Assembly (NCBI RefSeq): GCF_001422245.1
Contig: NZ_LMMM01000001.1
Coordinates: 744,534-804,259 of the forward strand
Direction: 5' to 3'
DNA from: Rhizobium sp. Leaf262
GTDB lineage: Bacteria; Pseudomonadota; Alphaproteobacteria; Rhizobiales; Rhizobiaceae
Length of the DNA: 59,726 nt
Both the position numbers and the translations under genes were made by a program. Every line of letters begins with the position of its first letter. Position 1 is the first letter of the stretch. The notes beneath the pieces are model-generated. The model was not told the DNA's origin and searched no databases. It saw nothing but the letters and a program-made list of their open reading frames with translations. Shown one piece after another: positions 43,869 to 52,668 of the stretch.

Positions 43869-44594
43869 CCGGCGAAAGTCGAGCCACTCCTTAAAAACAT
43901 CATCGTCCGTGTTTCCAATTTCATGGACCGGTCGCTGAAGCCCTTCCAGAAAATCCGTTTGCAACTGCGCCATGTCGGTACCAAGCCGCCATGGGCTCTC
44001 GGCGCTTTTCACCGAAAAGCCGCTGGCTCTGCACAAGGTAGAGAGATGATCTGACGCATCCGGGCCAAGCGCCGGCCCGAAACCTTTGTCAAAGCGCTGA
44101 TGTTGGTTGAAGTCTTCCACGATCTGTCCATCCAATGGATGAGGAACGGTCCACTCCATCTTTCCATCATAATTCAGCGCCGCATAAAGCCCGATCTTGC
44201 GAGCGGCGAGCTTCTCTACGAACAGGTCGCAGAATTCAGCCGAGCAGAGGTCGAAAAGAGCTGATGCCGTTACGATATCGACGCCATCCAGCAGCGTTTC
44301 ATCAAGATGGTTTAGATCCTGACGATGAAACTCGACGCTCTCTACAGCGCCGATCTGGCGCTGTGCCTCGTCCAGAAGAGCCACTTCATAGTCCAGAAGC
44401 TTCCAGGTTGCTCCGGGCACCAAAGGCGAAAGCGAGCGATAGGTCGATCCTGTGCCGCATCCTATGTCCATGATGGTCCGCGGCTGGGGACGCAGGCTCA
44501 GATATTGCGTGAATGTGTCCAGCAGAGAGACTGATCGCGCGCCGCGGTCGGCAGGCTCTCGAAGTTTCAGCCAGTCCTTGTCAAAGCCGCTCAT
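43797..44594 (-). CDS. Class I SAM-dependent methyltransferase
   Basis: 265 residues. Motif I is IMDIGCGTGSTYRSL (about 41-55), and the acidic end of strand 2 is LLDYE (about 66-70). Motif IV-like DIVTASALFDLCS lies near 105-117, with HRQDLNHLD in between. The substrate is unknown. The start overlaps the stop of the glycosyltransferase gene by 4 bp (ATGA), so it is the last gene of a four-gene minus-strand operon. The 3' end overlaps the convergent reductase gene by 72 bp. Both frames look genuine, because the motifs sit well inside each. Confidence 0.85.
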   Translation of the reverse strand: MSGFDKDWLKLREPADRGARSVSLLDTFTQYLSLRPQPRTIMDIGCGTGSTYRSLSPLVPGATWKLLDYEVALLDEAQRQIGAVESVEFHRQDLNHLDETLLDGVDIVTASALFDLCSAEFCDLFVEKLAARKIGLYAALNYDGKMEWTVPHPLDGQIVEDFNQHQRFDKGFGPALGPDASDHLSTLCRASGFSVKSAESPWRLGTDMAQLQTDFLEGLQRPVHEIGNTDDDVFKEWLDFRRLHTGVEGSVCIVGHTDILAVPHH

Positions 44595-45637
44595 AGCAAT
44601 GCTTTCAATCTGTTGGAAATGATCTCTGATGTATCTGCCCAGCTTGGCAGCAGCGTACCGGCGCGGGCTGCTGCCTGTGCGCGGCGCTCCCGATCGTGGG
44701 GATCGGTTAGCAGAGCCTGGAGAGCCGCCGCAGTTGCGTCCACATCATCCACAGGCACCAAAAAACCTGCATCTTCGGGAACGACATCCGGCACCGCACC
44801 TGCCGCACAGGCAACGATCGGCAGGCCGTGAGACAAAGCTTCTGCGAAGACCATGCCGTAACCCTCGTAGCGGCTGGCCAGCGCAAAAATATCAGCATGT
44901 TCGTAGGCCGCCGCCACATCATCGGATTCCCCGGCCAAGACGATGCGATCCGAAAGCTGTTCCTTTTCAATCTGATCGGCGAGAGCCTGCGCAACGGTCG
45001 GGTCCAAATTCCTGCTTCCGATAATGGTTGCCTGCCAATCAAGATGAGCGAGTTTTTTCAGCGCAGCGATCAGAATGTCGTGTCCCTTACGCTGCGTAAG
45101 AGATCCAACTGAGAGGATTTGCGGGATTTTGTTCGGTAACCTGTGTGTTTCAGAGGGCTTTGCCGTTCCGGGAACGGCCACGTTGATTTTCTCAGGCGGT
45201 ACCGCGAAATTTTCGGCCAGCTCTCGGGCCGTCATGGGAGACGTCACGATAACATGGCGCGTAGCGGCCAACGCCGTCTTTTCGCTTTGCCGAAGCGGTG
45301 CCTGCTGTTCTTCACTCAAACCGGTTTCAAGTGCCAGCGGATGATGAACCAGTGCAACGATACTAAGGCGTTGTGCCTCACGCTTGGCCCACACGTCCAT
45401 AACGCCGAAGGCAAGGCCATCGATCATCACGAGACTGTTGTCTTCGAGCGTAGAAAGCCGTCTCTCCGCCTCCTGCAGCGTCAGTGCGCTCGGTGAGGGA
45501 AAGCCCTCACCGAGCGCTAGAAGGTCGACATTCCAACCGAGGTCGCGAAGACCCCTTATGACTTCCCGGTCATAACCATATCCGCCGGTCTTGAGTTCAA
45601 GATTTCCTGGATAGGCAAAGGTGAGGTGTGGTTTCAA
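44591..45637 (-). CDS. Glycosyltransferase family 4 (GT-B fold)
   Basis: 348 residues. It starts at TTG 45637, overlapping the preceding stop by 4 bp, with GAGGCGG upstream. The donor-side domain has ILSVGSLTQRKGHDILIAAL (about residues 174-193) and the retaining-GT motif SRYEGYGMVFAEALSHGLPIVA (about 258-279; E-x7-E). The acceptor domain begins FAYPGNLELKTGGYGYD, the glycine-rich start common in GT4. It is soluble, without membrane segments. In this operon it probably adds a sugar to a small product or lipid made by the neighbouring pterin/pyrimidine enzymes. Confidence 0.9.
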   Translation of the reverse strand: MKPHLTFAYPGNLELKTGGYGYDREVIRGLRDLGWNVDLLALGEGFPSPSALTLQEAERRLSTLEDNSLVMIDGLAFGVMDVWAKREAQRLSIVALVHHPLALETGLSEEQQAPLRQSEKTALAATRHVIVTSPMTARELAENFAVPPEKINVAVPGTAKPSETHRLPNKIPQILSVGSLTQRKGHDILIAALKKLAHLDWQATIIGSRNLDPTVAQALADQIEKEQLSDRIVLAGESDDVAAAYEHADIFALASRYEGYGMVFAEALSHGLPIVACAAGAVPDVVPEDAGFLVPVDDVDATAAALQALLTDPHDRERRAQAAARAGTLLPSWADTSEIISNRLKALL

Positions 45638-46032
45638 AGATCCGCCTCGTACCAGCCACGGGCTGCGTGCGATTCATGCAACGTCACTTTCAGGCGCGAA
45701 ATCCGATGACTTCCGGGGCCGAGACGCTTTGCCGAGACCGCAGCCGCAAGCTGATCGAAAATATGTTTTGCGATGACCTCCGTCGTGCTGACTCTGCCTT
45801 TGAAGACATCGAGTTCATCGAGATTCTGGTAGTTCAGCGGCTTCAGGACGTCGAAAAGCACAGTCGTTGCCGCCCCGATGTCGACCGCCAGACCGTCTTC
45901 ATCGACGTCCTTGGTGAAAAAGGCCGCGTCGACGACAAAGGTTGCGCCATGCATGCCTTGCGCCGGCCCGAAAACCGGCCTTGGAAGGCTGTGGGCTATC
46001 ATGATGTGATCTCGAACTTCGACTGCGAACAT
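45634..46032 (-). CDS. 6-pyruvoyl-tetrahydropterin synthase/QueD-like protein with altered zinc site
   Basis: 132 residues from ATG 46032; an upstream ATG at 46050 overlaps the previous gene by 8 bp. The fold pattern matches QueD: the first zinc histidine in MIAHSLP (His14), MHGATFVV (His28), GLAVDIGAAT, LNYQNLDEL, VSTTEVIAKHIFDQL, and the catalytic-side LHESHAARGWYE. In QueD the second motif is HGH and both histidines bind zinc; here the second is Ala30. The active site is therefore altered, and ordinary 6-carboxy-tetrahydropterin synthesis is doubtful. Company with a GTP cyclohydrolase II points to a pterin or pyrimidine substrate. I am sure of the family but not of the reaction. Confidence 0.85.
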   Translation of the reverse strand: MFAVEVRDHIMIAHSLPRPVFGPAQGMHGATFVVDAAFFTKDVDEDGLAVDIGAATTVLFDVLKPLNYQNLDELDVFKGRVSTTEVIAKHIFDQLAAAVSAKRLGPGSHRISRLKVTLHESHAARGWYEADL

Positions 46033-46042
46033 GGTCTCTCTT

Positions 46043-47047
46043 TCATTCATAAACGATGCGGTGGCAAAGCGTGTCCTGCGATGACAGGATACGTGGATAG
46101 TCGATGGCCAGATCAGTAAAGGCTGTCTCGCCGGAAATCAGGTGATCGACACGGTCGTCGTGAAGCAGTTCGAGCGCCTTCGCCATCCTTCGCGAAAACG
46201 TCCAACGGGCCTTTCTCGATGCGGGAATTGAGCCGACTTGCGAACTGATGAGTGAAAGTCGCTTGGAGTGAAACGTGCCACCCAGCGGGATCGTCACGGA
46301 CTTGTCGCCGTACCAGCTCGCCTCCACGATCCGCGCCTCCACTCCTGCATGCTGGATGGCATCTGCCAGAGCCGCACCCGATGCCGAAGCGTTGATAAGC
46401 ACGTCAAACTCACCATCGAGACCGCTGGCCTCGACGAAGCGGATGCCCATCGCTTGTGCATGAGCGCGGCGCTTAGCATTCATATCAACCAGAACCGTCT
46501 CCGTGCCGGGAATGCGGCCCGAAAGGTTGGAGATCAAGGTACCGACGACGCCACCGCCGAAAACCGCCACGCGGTCACCGGGTTGAATACGGGCATCCCA
46601 GACAATGTTGAGCGCGGTTTCCATATTGGCGGCCAACACTGCGCGTGCGGGTGGGAGATTGTCCGGCAGCACGGAAATCATATCTTTCGTCGTGACGAAG
46701 AAATTCTGGTGAGGGTGAAGGCAAAAGACGGTCTTACCGACAAGCTCCTCCGGCCCGGCCTCCACTGTGCCCACAGCAGAATAGCCATATTTCACCGGGA
46801 ACGAAAAATCGCCTTCCATATGGGGCCCGCGCATCCGGTCGAACTCTTCTTGTGGCACGGCACCCTTGAAGACAAGAGATTCCGTGCCCCGACTGATGCC
46901 GCTGTAGAGGGTGCGGACGAATACCTCGTCGCCGTTGATGGATTCGACGGCGCTTTCCTTAAGGACGCAATGATTTGCTTTTTCGATCCAGAGTGCTCGA
47001 CACGTCGCCTTATGACGCGGGTGTGCGGTGATGGTAGGAGATGCCAA
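46043..47047 (-). CDS. Zinc-type (MDR) alcohol dehydrogenase-like oxidoreductase
   Basis: 334 residues, starting at TTG 47047 because no in-frame ATG occurs before the conserved part. The MDR pattern is visible: VFVRTLYSGISRGTESLVFKG (about 41-61), KYGYSAVGTVEAGPEELVGK, the Rossmann motif VAVFGGGVVGTLISNLSG (about 158-175) and LINASASGAALADAIQ. The usual catalytic-zinc Cys (GIC) reads SGISRGTE, and the structural-zinc cysteines are absent, so it may be zinc-independent. This resembles the BchC/threonine-dehydrogenase-like branch. It is first in the operon with the PTPS-like, glycosyltransferase and methyltransferase genes. Confidence 0.85.
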   Translation of the reverse strand: MASPTITAHPRHKATCRALWIEKANHCVLKESAVESINGDEVFVRTLYSGISRGTESLVFKGAVPQEEFDRMRGPHMEGDFSFPVKYGYSAVGTVEAGPEELVGKTVFCLHPHQNFFVTTKDMISVLPDNLPPARAVLAANMETALNIVWDARIQPGDRVAVFGGGVVGTLISNLSGRIPGTETVLVDMNAKRRAHAQAMGIRFVEASGLDGEFDVLINASASGAALADAIQHAGVEARIVEASWYGDKSVTIPLGGTFHSKRLSLISSQVGSIPASRKARWTFSRRMAKALELLHDDRVDHLISGETAFTDLAIDYPRILSSQDTLCHRIVYE

Positions 47048-47201
47048 AAGGGTGATCCCATTAAATGCTTGTTCAATGGAGCGTATTGCCGAGACGCGCG
47101 TTTTGTTCCGTGCAGGTTGCCAAAATAAATTTCAGTCCCGCGAGAAATCCACTCACGATCTTCTCCGTAAAAAAACAATAACGCTAGGAAGAGAATGTCA
47201 T

Positions 47202-48308
47202 ATGTCGCCTATCAGTCAGCAAGCTTTCCAGTTCACCACGCCTGAGATCGAAGTCGAGCGCGCTGTTTCCGAGCTACGTTTCGGTCGACCCATCATTCTG
47301 ACATCCGGCCCACGAAAATTGGCCGTTCTGGCACTGGATGCCGTCTCACCCTCTTTGTACGATCAATTCGCCATAGCGACGGAACGCCGCCATACTCTCT
47401 TGCTCACCGCTCCGCGTGCCAGCCGTCTCGGCATTATCGGAAACGGGGATGTATTGACGCCACTGTCCGGTGTGGATTTCGAGCAAGCTTCTGGGCTGTC
47501 CTATGTTTTGGGGGCTGCTGGGCCAACCAAGTGGGTGGAAGCCGACGAACTAGCATCGAAAACAGCTGAATTGGCGCGGATCGCGTTGCTTCTGCCGGCA
47601 ATGGTTCTCGCAGACGTCTCGGCTTCTCACGAGAGATTTGCGGGATGTTGCCAGTTGTCGGCCTCTCGCCTCAACGGTGCAGACGCTGCGCGTCAGAGGT
47701 TTGAAAAGGTCGTTCGCACACGCGTCCCTCTCAAGGATTTGGGCGATTGCGACTTTGTCGTTTTCCGGGGTGGACTTGCGCAGAAGGATCAGGTCGCAAT
47801 TGTCGTCGGAAAACCGGATGTCTCGCGCACTGTGCCCATTCGCATCCATTCCTCGTGCATCACCGGTGACCTCTGCGGCTCGCTCAAATGCGACTGCGGC
47901 GATCAGCTACGCAACGGCTTGGCGCTTTTGAAGCAGGCAGGTGGCGGCGTGTTGCTCTATCTCGATCAGGAAGGACGCGGAACCGGTATCGGTGCGAAAA
48001 TGCGAGCCTACGGTTATCAGCATCTGGGTCTCGACACGATCGATGCGGACGCTGAGCTTGGCCTTGCAGAGGACCACCGCCGGTATGAGGCAGCGGTTGC
48101 CATGCTGCGGCACATGAATATATCAAAGGTGGCTGTCTATACCAACAATCCGACAAAGATCAGTGCGCTGAGAGCAGGGGGTATCGAGGTCGATGCACGT
48201 GCTGCGGTGACAGGAACAGTGACAGCAGAAAATCAGAACTACCTCCGCACCAAAACTCTTCGGGCTGGGCATCTCATGGACATCAAGACTTTGGTTGCAG
48301 CCGAGTGA
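47202..48308 (+). CDS. GTP cyclohydrolase II with a divergent N-terminal domain
   Basis: 368 residues from ATG 47202. The C-terminal 200 residues are a complete cyclohydrolase II: zinc cysteines in HSSCITGDLCGSLKCDCGDQL (residue block about 222-242), the catalytic DQEGRGTGIGAKMRAYGYQ (about 262-280), TNNPTKISALRAGGI (about 320-334) and TAENQNYLRTK at the end. The first 170 residues resemble a degraded RibB-like domain (VERAVSELRFGRPIILTSG) without the acidic DHBP-synthase motifs. The enzyme opens GTP to the diaminopyrimidine that starts riboflavin and some antibiotic pathways. It is divergent from the dehydrogenase, PTPS, glycosyltransferase and methyltransferase operon over 154 bp, so a shared control region is likely. 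Confidence 0.9.
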   Translation: MSPISQQAFQFTTPEIEVERAVSELRFGRPIILTSGPRKLAVLALDAVSPSLYDQFAIATERRHTLLLTAPRASRLGIIGNGDVLTPLSGVDFEQASGLSYVLGAAGPTKWVEADELASKTAELARIALLLPAMVLADVSASHERFAGCCQLSASRLNGADAARQRFEKVVRTRVPLKDLGDCDFVVFRGGLAQKDQVAIVVGKPDVSRTVPIRIHSSCITGDLCGSLKCDCGDQLRNGLALLKQAGGGVLLYLDQEGRGTGIGAKMRAYGYQHLGLDTIDADAELGLAEDHRRYEAAVAMLRHMNISKVAVYTNNPTKISALRAGGIEVDARAAVTGTVTAENQNYLRTKTLRAGHLMDIKTLVAAE

Positions 48309-48330
48309 GTGCGCTGATCGGGAGGAATGA

Positions 48331-49095
48331 ATGGCTCTGATCCACGGCGAGGTGCCCAATGGCCTCAAGGGGCGAAGACCCCTCGTTCACAATACATTGG
48401 CGCATCTTGCCTGCCTGATGTTGGGTACAATTATTGTTGCTCTTCTGGTCCGCACGGAGATGTCTCTTGGCTGGGATTTCGTGGCCGCTTCCGTGCTTTC
48501 ACTGTCGATCATCTTTGGCTTCGTGATGTATCTTCTTCCAGGTTATCCACACCGAAGGTTTGGCTATGCCAACATGGTCACGGCGTTCCGGGCGTCGCTT
48601 GTCAGCCTGACCGGTGCAACGGTTCTGTGTTTTGAAAGTCTGCACAAGACCGACACCGTTCTCTGGGTACTGGTCGGGGTCGTGGTGTTTGCGCTGGCTC
48701 TGGATGGGATCGATGGCTATCTCGCGCGTCGGTATCGCCAGGAGTCCGAACTCGGCGCGCGCCTCGACATGGAAGTGGATGCTCTCCTTATTCTGGTGCT
48801 TTCGGTCGCTGCAGCAATGATGGATAAGGCCGGTGCCTGGGTGCTCATGATAGGTCTGATGCGATATATCTTCGTCGCCGCAGGCTGGGCTGCACCATTT
48901 CTCAGCGCCGACTTGCCCCCGTCGCTCCGACGCAAGTTCGTTTGTGTGGTGCAGGTTGTCACCCTTTGCCTGATTCTGGTTCCCGCCATTACGGTCCCGA
49001 TGTCAGCCTATCTGGCAGCTGTCGCACTCGCGATGCTGGTCGTTTCCTTTGCCATCGACGTCGTCTATCTCGTGCGCCAGCGGGTGAGGGCATGA
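48331..49095 (+). CDS. CDP-alcohol phosphatidyltransferase family membrane protein
   Basis: 254 residues, with GGAGG upstream of ATG 48331. There are about six membrane helices. The family motif D-G-x2-A-R-x8-G-x3-D-x3-D is complete in DGIDGYLARRYRQESELG followed by ARLDMEVD (about residues 129-153). It transfers a phosphoalcohol from a CDP-linked donor to an acceptor alcohol in the inner membrane. The start lies 22 bp after the cyclohydrolase stop, and the stop overlaps the FkbM gene by 4 bp, so these three form an operon. A phospholipid or phosphodiester product carrying the pathway's headgroup is possible. Confidence 0.88.
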   Translation: MALIHGEVPNGLKGRRPLVHNTLAHLACLMLGTIIVALLVRTEMSLGWDFVAASVLSLSIIFGFVMYLLPGYPHRRFGYANMVTAFRASLVSLTGATVLCFESLHKTDTVLWVLVGVVVFALALDGIDGYLARRYRQESELGARLDMEVDALLILVLSVAAAMMDKAGAWVLMIGLMRYIFVAAGWAAPFLSADLPPSLRRKFVCVVQVVTLCLILVPAITVPMSAYLAAVALAMLVVSFAIDVVYLVRQRVRA

Positions 49096-49847
49096 CAATC
49101 GCCTCCAATCTGTCGCCTTCGCTGGGGTTCGCGCGTTCGCTCGTCGTCTACTACGGGCAGCCATGGCGGCGTTATGCGCTGAAATGTTTTTATCGGTCTC
49201 TTGTCGCGCCTGGTGATCTTGCCTTCGATATCGGCGCGCATGTGGGCAGCCGAACGCGGACGTTGCTGGATATTGGTGCGAAAGTCGTTGCTATCGAGCC
49301 TCAGCCGATGTTTGCGGATTTTGTCGAAAAGCGTTTTGGCGACGAGCTTGAAGGCTTTGAGCGCGTCGCCGTCGGTCGTGCACAGGGGCAGGTCGAGCTA
49401 TTGATCTCAAGCCGCCACCCAACAGTCACCAGCGTCTCCAGCAGCTTCGTGGACGCTGTCAAACAAAGCGTGGGCTTTGCCCATGTCGACTGGGACAGGA
49501 AAGTCACCGTGCCGATGGTGACGCTGGATGATTTGATCAAGACATATGGCTTGCCCAGCTTCTGCAAGATCGATGTGGAGGGAGCAGAAGCCGAAGTGCT
49601 ATCTGGTCTCACCAAGCCGATCGATCTCGTCGCTTTCGAATATATCCCCGCCATGCCGTCAGTCGCGTCTCAAGCCATCGCGATGCTGCAGGCGCTCTCC
49701 GATTATCGTTTCAACCGCGTCGAGGGAGAAACGCATCGCTTCGTGTCTCCAGAATGGAAGGCGGGTGCTGAAATTTTGGCGGAGTTGCAATCCATGGCGC
49801 AAGATGCACCGTCCGGCGATATCTACGCCAAGGTGAAGCGAACGTGA
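49092..49847 (+). CDS. FkbM-family methyltransferase
   Basis: 251 residues. Motif I is LAFDIGAHVGSRTRTLLDIG (about 41-60), the acidic end is VVAIEPQPMFADFV (about 63-76), and the FkbM hallmark CKIDVEGAEAEVLSGL (about 157-172) is followed by FEYIP. FkbM enzymes methylate hydroxyl groups, often on sugars or polyketide-type products. It overlaps the CDP-alcohol transferase by 4 bp (ATGA). It is the second methyltransferase of the cluster, which suggests a product modified at more than one position. Confidence 0.9.
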   Translation: MTIASNLSPSLGFARSLVVYYGQPWRRYALKCFYRSLVAPGDLAFDIGAHVGSRTRTLLDIGAKVVAIEPQPMFADFVEKRFGDELEGFERVAVGRAQGQVELLISSRHPTVTSVSSSFVDAVKQSVGFAHVDWDRKVTVPMVTLDDLIKTYGLPSFCKIDVEGAEAEVLSGLTKPIDLVAFEYIPAMPSVASQAIAMLQALSDYRFNRVEGETHRFVSPEWKAGAEILAELQSMAQDAPSGDIYAKVKRT

Positions 49848-49855
49848 GATTGCCA

Positions 49856-50773
49856 TCACGCGTCGCGTGGCCGCTTTCGGAAAGCCACTGCGGCGAGGAA
49901 GACGATGCCTGGCGCTGCCCCTACGAGCGAAAGCCACCCATAGGTGATGCTGGCGGCAAGGCCATCGACGGACGATGCTCCCAGCATAGGCCAAAGCGCC
50001 ATCGCCGCAGCCTCACGAGTGCCCCAGCCACCAAAGCCGGTTGGAATGAGCATTGCGACGAGACAGAAGGGAATGACCGTCAGACACGCGACCCAAGGCA
50101 GCTGCGACCCCGTCGCCTGCGCCGCGATGAAGAACACGCCAATATAGCTTGCAAGAATGCCGACGCTGGTGACGGCTTGAAAAAGCCAGGCCTTTCGCCG
50201 GACAAAAACCTGCATAAGCTCCCCATTGAGCGTGCTTATGGCTGCGCCACTCCGCTTTTTCAGCAACACGGCAATTATGGTGATGACACTCACCGTAATC
50301 GCGATGATGAGGATATAGCGCATCTGATGGCTCAAATCGTCGCGGGTGATGAATGGCCAGATGGCGAGCCCGGTCGCTGCCAAAGCAAAAAACGCAATCT
50401 GCCCGGACAGTCTTTCGAAGACCACCGCCTTGGCCGGTTGCTTCCAGCCGCCCGGCTCGTCACTGCGCATCCTCCAAGCTCTCACTGCATCGCCGCCCAC
50501 GCCGCCGGGCAGAGTCTGGTTGAGAAAGCTCGCGACATAATATTCCCTGATCGCCTTGAACCGCCCAATATTTTGGCCCAGACGAGCGGACGTGAAGCGC
50601 CACCGCAATGCCGAAAGAACGATCTGCACCTGCACCAGCACAAGGCATCCGATGATAGCGCCCCACGAAATGCGCGCAAGCGACTGGTTGAGCGCCGCCA
50701 AATCGGTGCGAAGGATGATCGCAGCAAGCACGGCCAGCGTCACGACGGATGCAACTATTCGCAGTTTGTTCAA
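49856..50773 (-). CDS. Flippase-like/lysylphosphatidylglycerol synthase transmembrane-domain protein
   Basis: 305 residues. The start is TTG 50773, as no in-frame ATG precedes the first helix. About eight membrane helices carry the UPF0104/flippase-like motifs ALRWRFTSARLG, YYVASFLNQTLPGGVGGDAVRAWR (about 78-101), AVVFERLSGQ and LIPTGFGGWGTREAAAMAL (about 243-261). The C-terminal lysyl-transferase domain of MprF is absent. Such stand-alone domains are thought to move lipids or lipid-linked sugars. It converges with the FkbM gene and is divergent from the sulfatase gene over 74 bp. Confidence 0.85.
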   Translation of the reverse strand: MNKLRIVASVVTLAVLAAIILRTDLAALNQSLARISWGAIIGCLVLVQVQIVLSALRWRFTSARLGQNIGRFKAIREYYVASFLNQTLPGGVGGDAVRAWRMRSDEPGGWKQPAKAVVFERLSGQIAFFALAATGLAIWPFITRDDLSHQMRYILIIAITVSVITIIAVLLKKRSGAAISTLNGELMQVFVRRKAWLFQAVTSVGILASYIGVFFIAAQATGSQLPWVACLTVIPFCLVAMLIPTGFGGWGTREAAAMALWPMLGASSVDGLAASITYGWLSLVGAAPGIVFLAAVAFRKRPRDA

Positions 50774-50847
50774 GCGCGGCGGCCTTTGTATGATGGTTGT
50801 TTTTCCAGCAGGCCTATACGAGCCGTATCGGAAAGCGGATTGAAGTA

Positions 50848-52467
50848 ATGGGCAACATCGGATCAGCTCGTGAATACATTAACTTGAAAGCGGCCATCGG
50901 TGCAGCGCTGTTCTCCGTTACCGCTTTCCTCGCCTTCACGCTGCCTGACAACCCCGATGCACTCGGCGCAAGCAATTTTGCCCGGCTACCATTGGAATGG
51001 CCACTCATGGCTCTCTTGGCGCTGGTCACACAGGGATGGCTGAGGCGCGTCATCATCTTTGTCTGCGGCTTCATCGTCTTTCTCGTTCTGTTTCTGAAGA
51101 CCGCCGACATCGGCGTGCGAAGCGCGTTTCAGCGGCAGTTCAATCCCTATCTCGACCTGAAAATGCTGATGGATGGCTGGAACCTGATATCCGGCACGAT
51201 CGGCACCCCGGCAGCCGTTGCCGCGCTGGTCGGTGGCATCGTCCTCGTCCTTTTGGTGGCAACGGTATTCCTCAAGTCACTGAAGTGGATGGCGCAGTCA
51301 AAGGGACGCCTGAGGCACCTGCTGCTGGGAGCCTTTGCGGCCATCTTGGTCGCTGGTGTGGGGCTGCTCTTGCTCGGGACGCAAAGGATCACCCTCGCGA
51401 CGCCCACCTATCTTTCCGCACGGCTCAATCTCATCGTGCGTTCCGTCGCGGACATGCAGGTTTTCGAACGGGAACTCGCAACAGGCATCGGCCCGCGCGA
51501 CGGAAAGAACCTCTTTCAGGCGGTGAAGGGCAAGGATGTCATTCTCATCTTCGTGGAATCCTACGGACGGTCCGCTGTCGAAGATCCTCAATACGCCAGC
51601 GTCACGTCACCGAGATTGTCCGAAATGGATAAACAGATCGCAGCGGCGGGCCTTTATTCCGCAAGCGGCTGGATTACCTCTCCCACGGTTGGTGGGCTAA
51701 GCTGGCTTGCCCACGGCACCTTGCTGTCAGGACTGTGGGTCGATAGTCAGGCCCGCTACGATCGGCTGATGATCAGCAGCCAGCCGAGCCTGAACCGGTT
51801 GTTCTCACAGGCGGGCTGGCACAGCGTGGCTGTCATGCCCGCCATCACCATGGACTGGCCGGAGGCTGACTATTTCGGCTACGATCAAGTCCTTTCGGCG
51901 TCAGGCCTGGAATATAAGGGCAAGCCCTTCAACTGGGTCACGATGCCAGATCAATACACCCTGTCCGCCTTTGATCGCCTTGCGATAAAGCCCGCTCATG
52001 CGCGCGGCCAAAACGTGATGGCGGAAATAGCCCTCATTTCCAGCCATGCGCCCTGGACGCCGGTCCCCAAACTCATCGACTGGAACGCGGTAGGCGATGG
52101 ATCGGCTTTCGATCAACAGGCTACCAGCGGGGATGCCCCCGCGGTCGTGTGGGCCAATCCCGATCGCGTCCGCGCTCAGTATATCCAGACCATCGATTAT
52201 TCTCTGGCAACACTGGGCGATTTCATCGCCCGGCAGGGACGTGGCGCCACCTACATCATTCTTGGCGATCATCAACCGGCGTCCATTATAACGGGGCCGG
52301 GCGCATCAAGAGCGGTACCGGCACATATCATCACCGATGATCCGCAACTCATGTCCCGTTTTTTGAAAGACGGTTTCACCAGCGGCATGAGCCCGACAGG
52401 TGAAACACAAGAGCAGCCTATGGATGAATTCCGCGACCTATTGATCGATAGCCTCAGCGGCCGTTAG
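50848..52467 (+). CDS. LtaS-like sulfatase/phosphoglycerol transferase family membrane protein
   Basis: 539 residues from ATG 50848. Four to five membrane helices occupy about residues 15-195. The periplasmic alkaline-phosphatase-superfamily domain follows: DVILIFVESYGRSAVED (metal site, about 229-245), the nucleophile region WITSPTVGGLSWLAHGTLLSG (about 271-291), and the metal-binding YIILGDHQPAS (about 468-478). Relatives transfer phosphoglycerol or phosphoethanolamine groups to glycans and lipids, or hydrolyse sulfate esters. Next to a CDP-alcohol transferase and a flippase-like protein, headgroup transfer at the outer face of the inner membrane is plausible. Confidence 0.87.
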   Translation: MGNIGSAREYINLKAAIGAALFSVTAFLAFTLPDNPDALGASNFARLPLEWPLMALLALVTQGWLRRVIIFVCGFIVFLVLFLKTADIGVRSAFQRQFNPYLDLKMLMDGWNLISGTIGTPAAVAALVGGIVLVLLVATVFLKSLKWMAQSKGRLRHLLLGAFAAILVAGVGLLLLGTQRITLATPTYLSARLNLIVRSVADMQVFERELATGIGPRDGKNLFQAVKGKDVILIFVESYGRSAVEDPQYASVTSPRLSEMDKQIAAAGLYSASGWITSPTVGGLSWLAHGTLLSGLWVDSQARYDRLMISSQPSLNRLFSQAGWHSVAVMPAITMDWPEADYFGYDQVLSASGLEYKGKPFNWVTMPDQYTLSAFDRLAIKPAHARGQNVMAEIALISSHAPWTPVPKLIDWNAVGDGSAFDQQATSGDAPAVVWANPDRVRAQYIQTIDYSLATLGDFIARQGRGATYIILGDHQPASIITGPGASRAVPAHIITDDPQLMSRFLKDGFTSGMSPTGETQEQPMDEFRDLLIDSLSGR

Positions 52468-52587
52468 CCAATTCACTCGAAAAAACAATCGCAGCCTCTC
52501 GGCCAAGTTCACGCTTCGGGCGACCGAATTCAATATCCGATTCAACGGAGCTCGATATAGTTGCGCAAATTGATAAATTTCTCATTG

Positions 52588-52615
52588 TTGACACAATTAT
52601 TGATTGAATTATGTT
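52588..52615 (+). promoter_or_regulatory. Possible sigma70-type promoter before vgrG
   Basis: TTGACA (52588-52593) and TATGTT (52610-52615) with a 16-bp spacer lie in an AT-rich stretch about 55 bp before the vgrG ATG. The -10 box is imperfect, so this is a weak call. Confidence 0.3.
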
Positions 52616-52668
52616 TGGTTTTTGAAGTTTGATTGATATTTTATCCCATCCGTTCACCGGGGTTCCCC

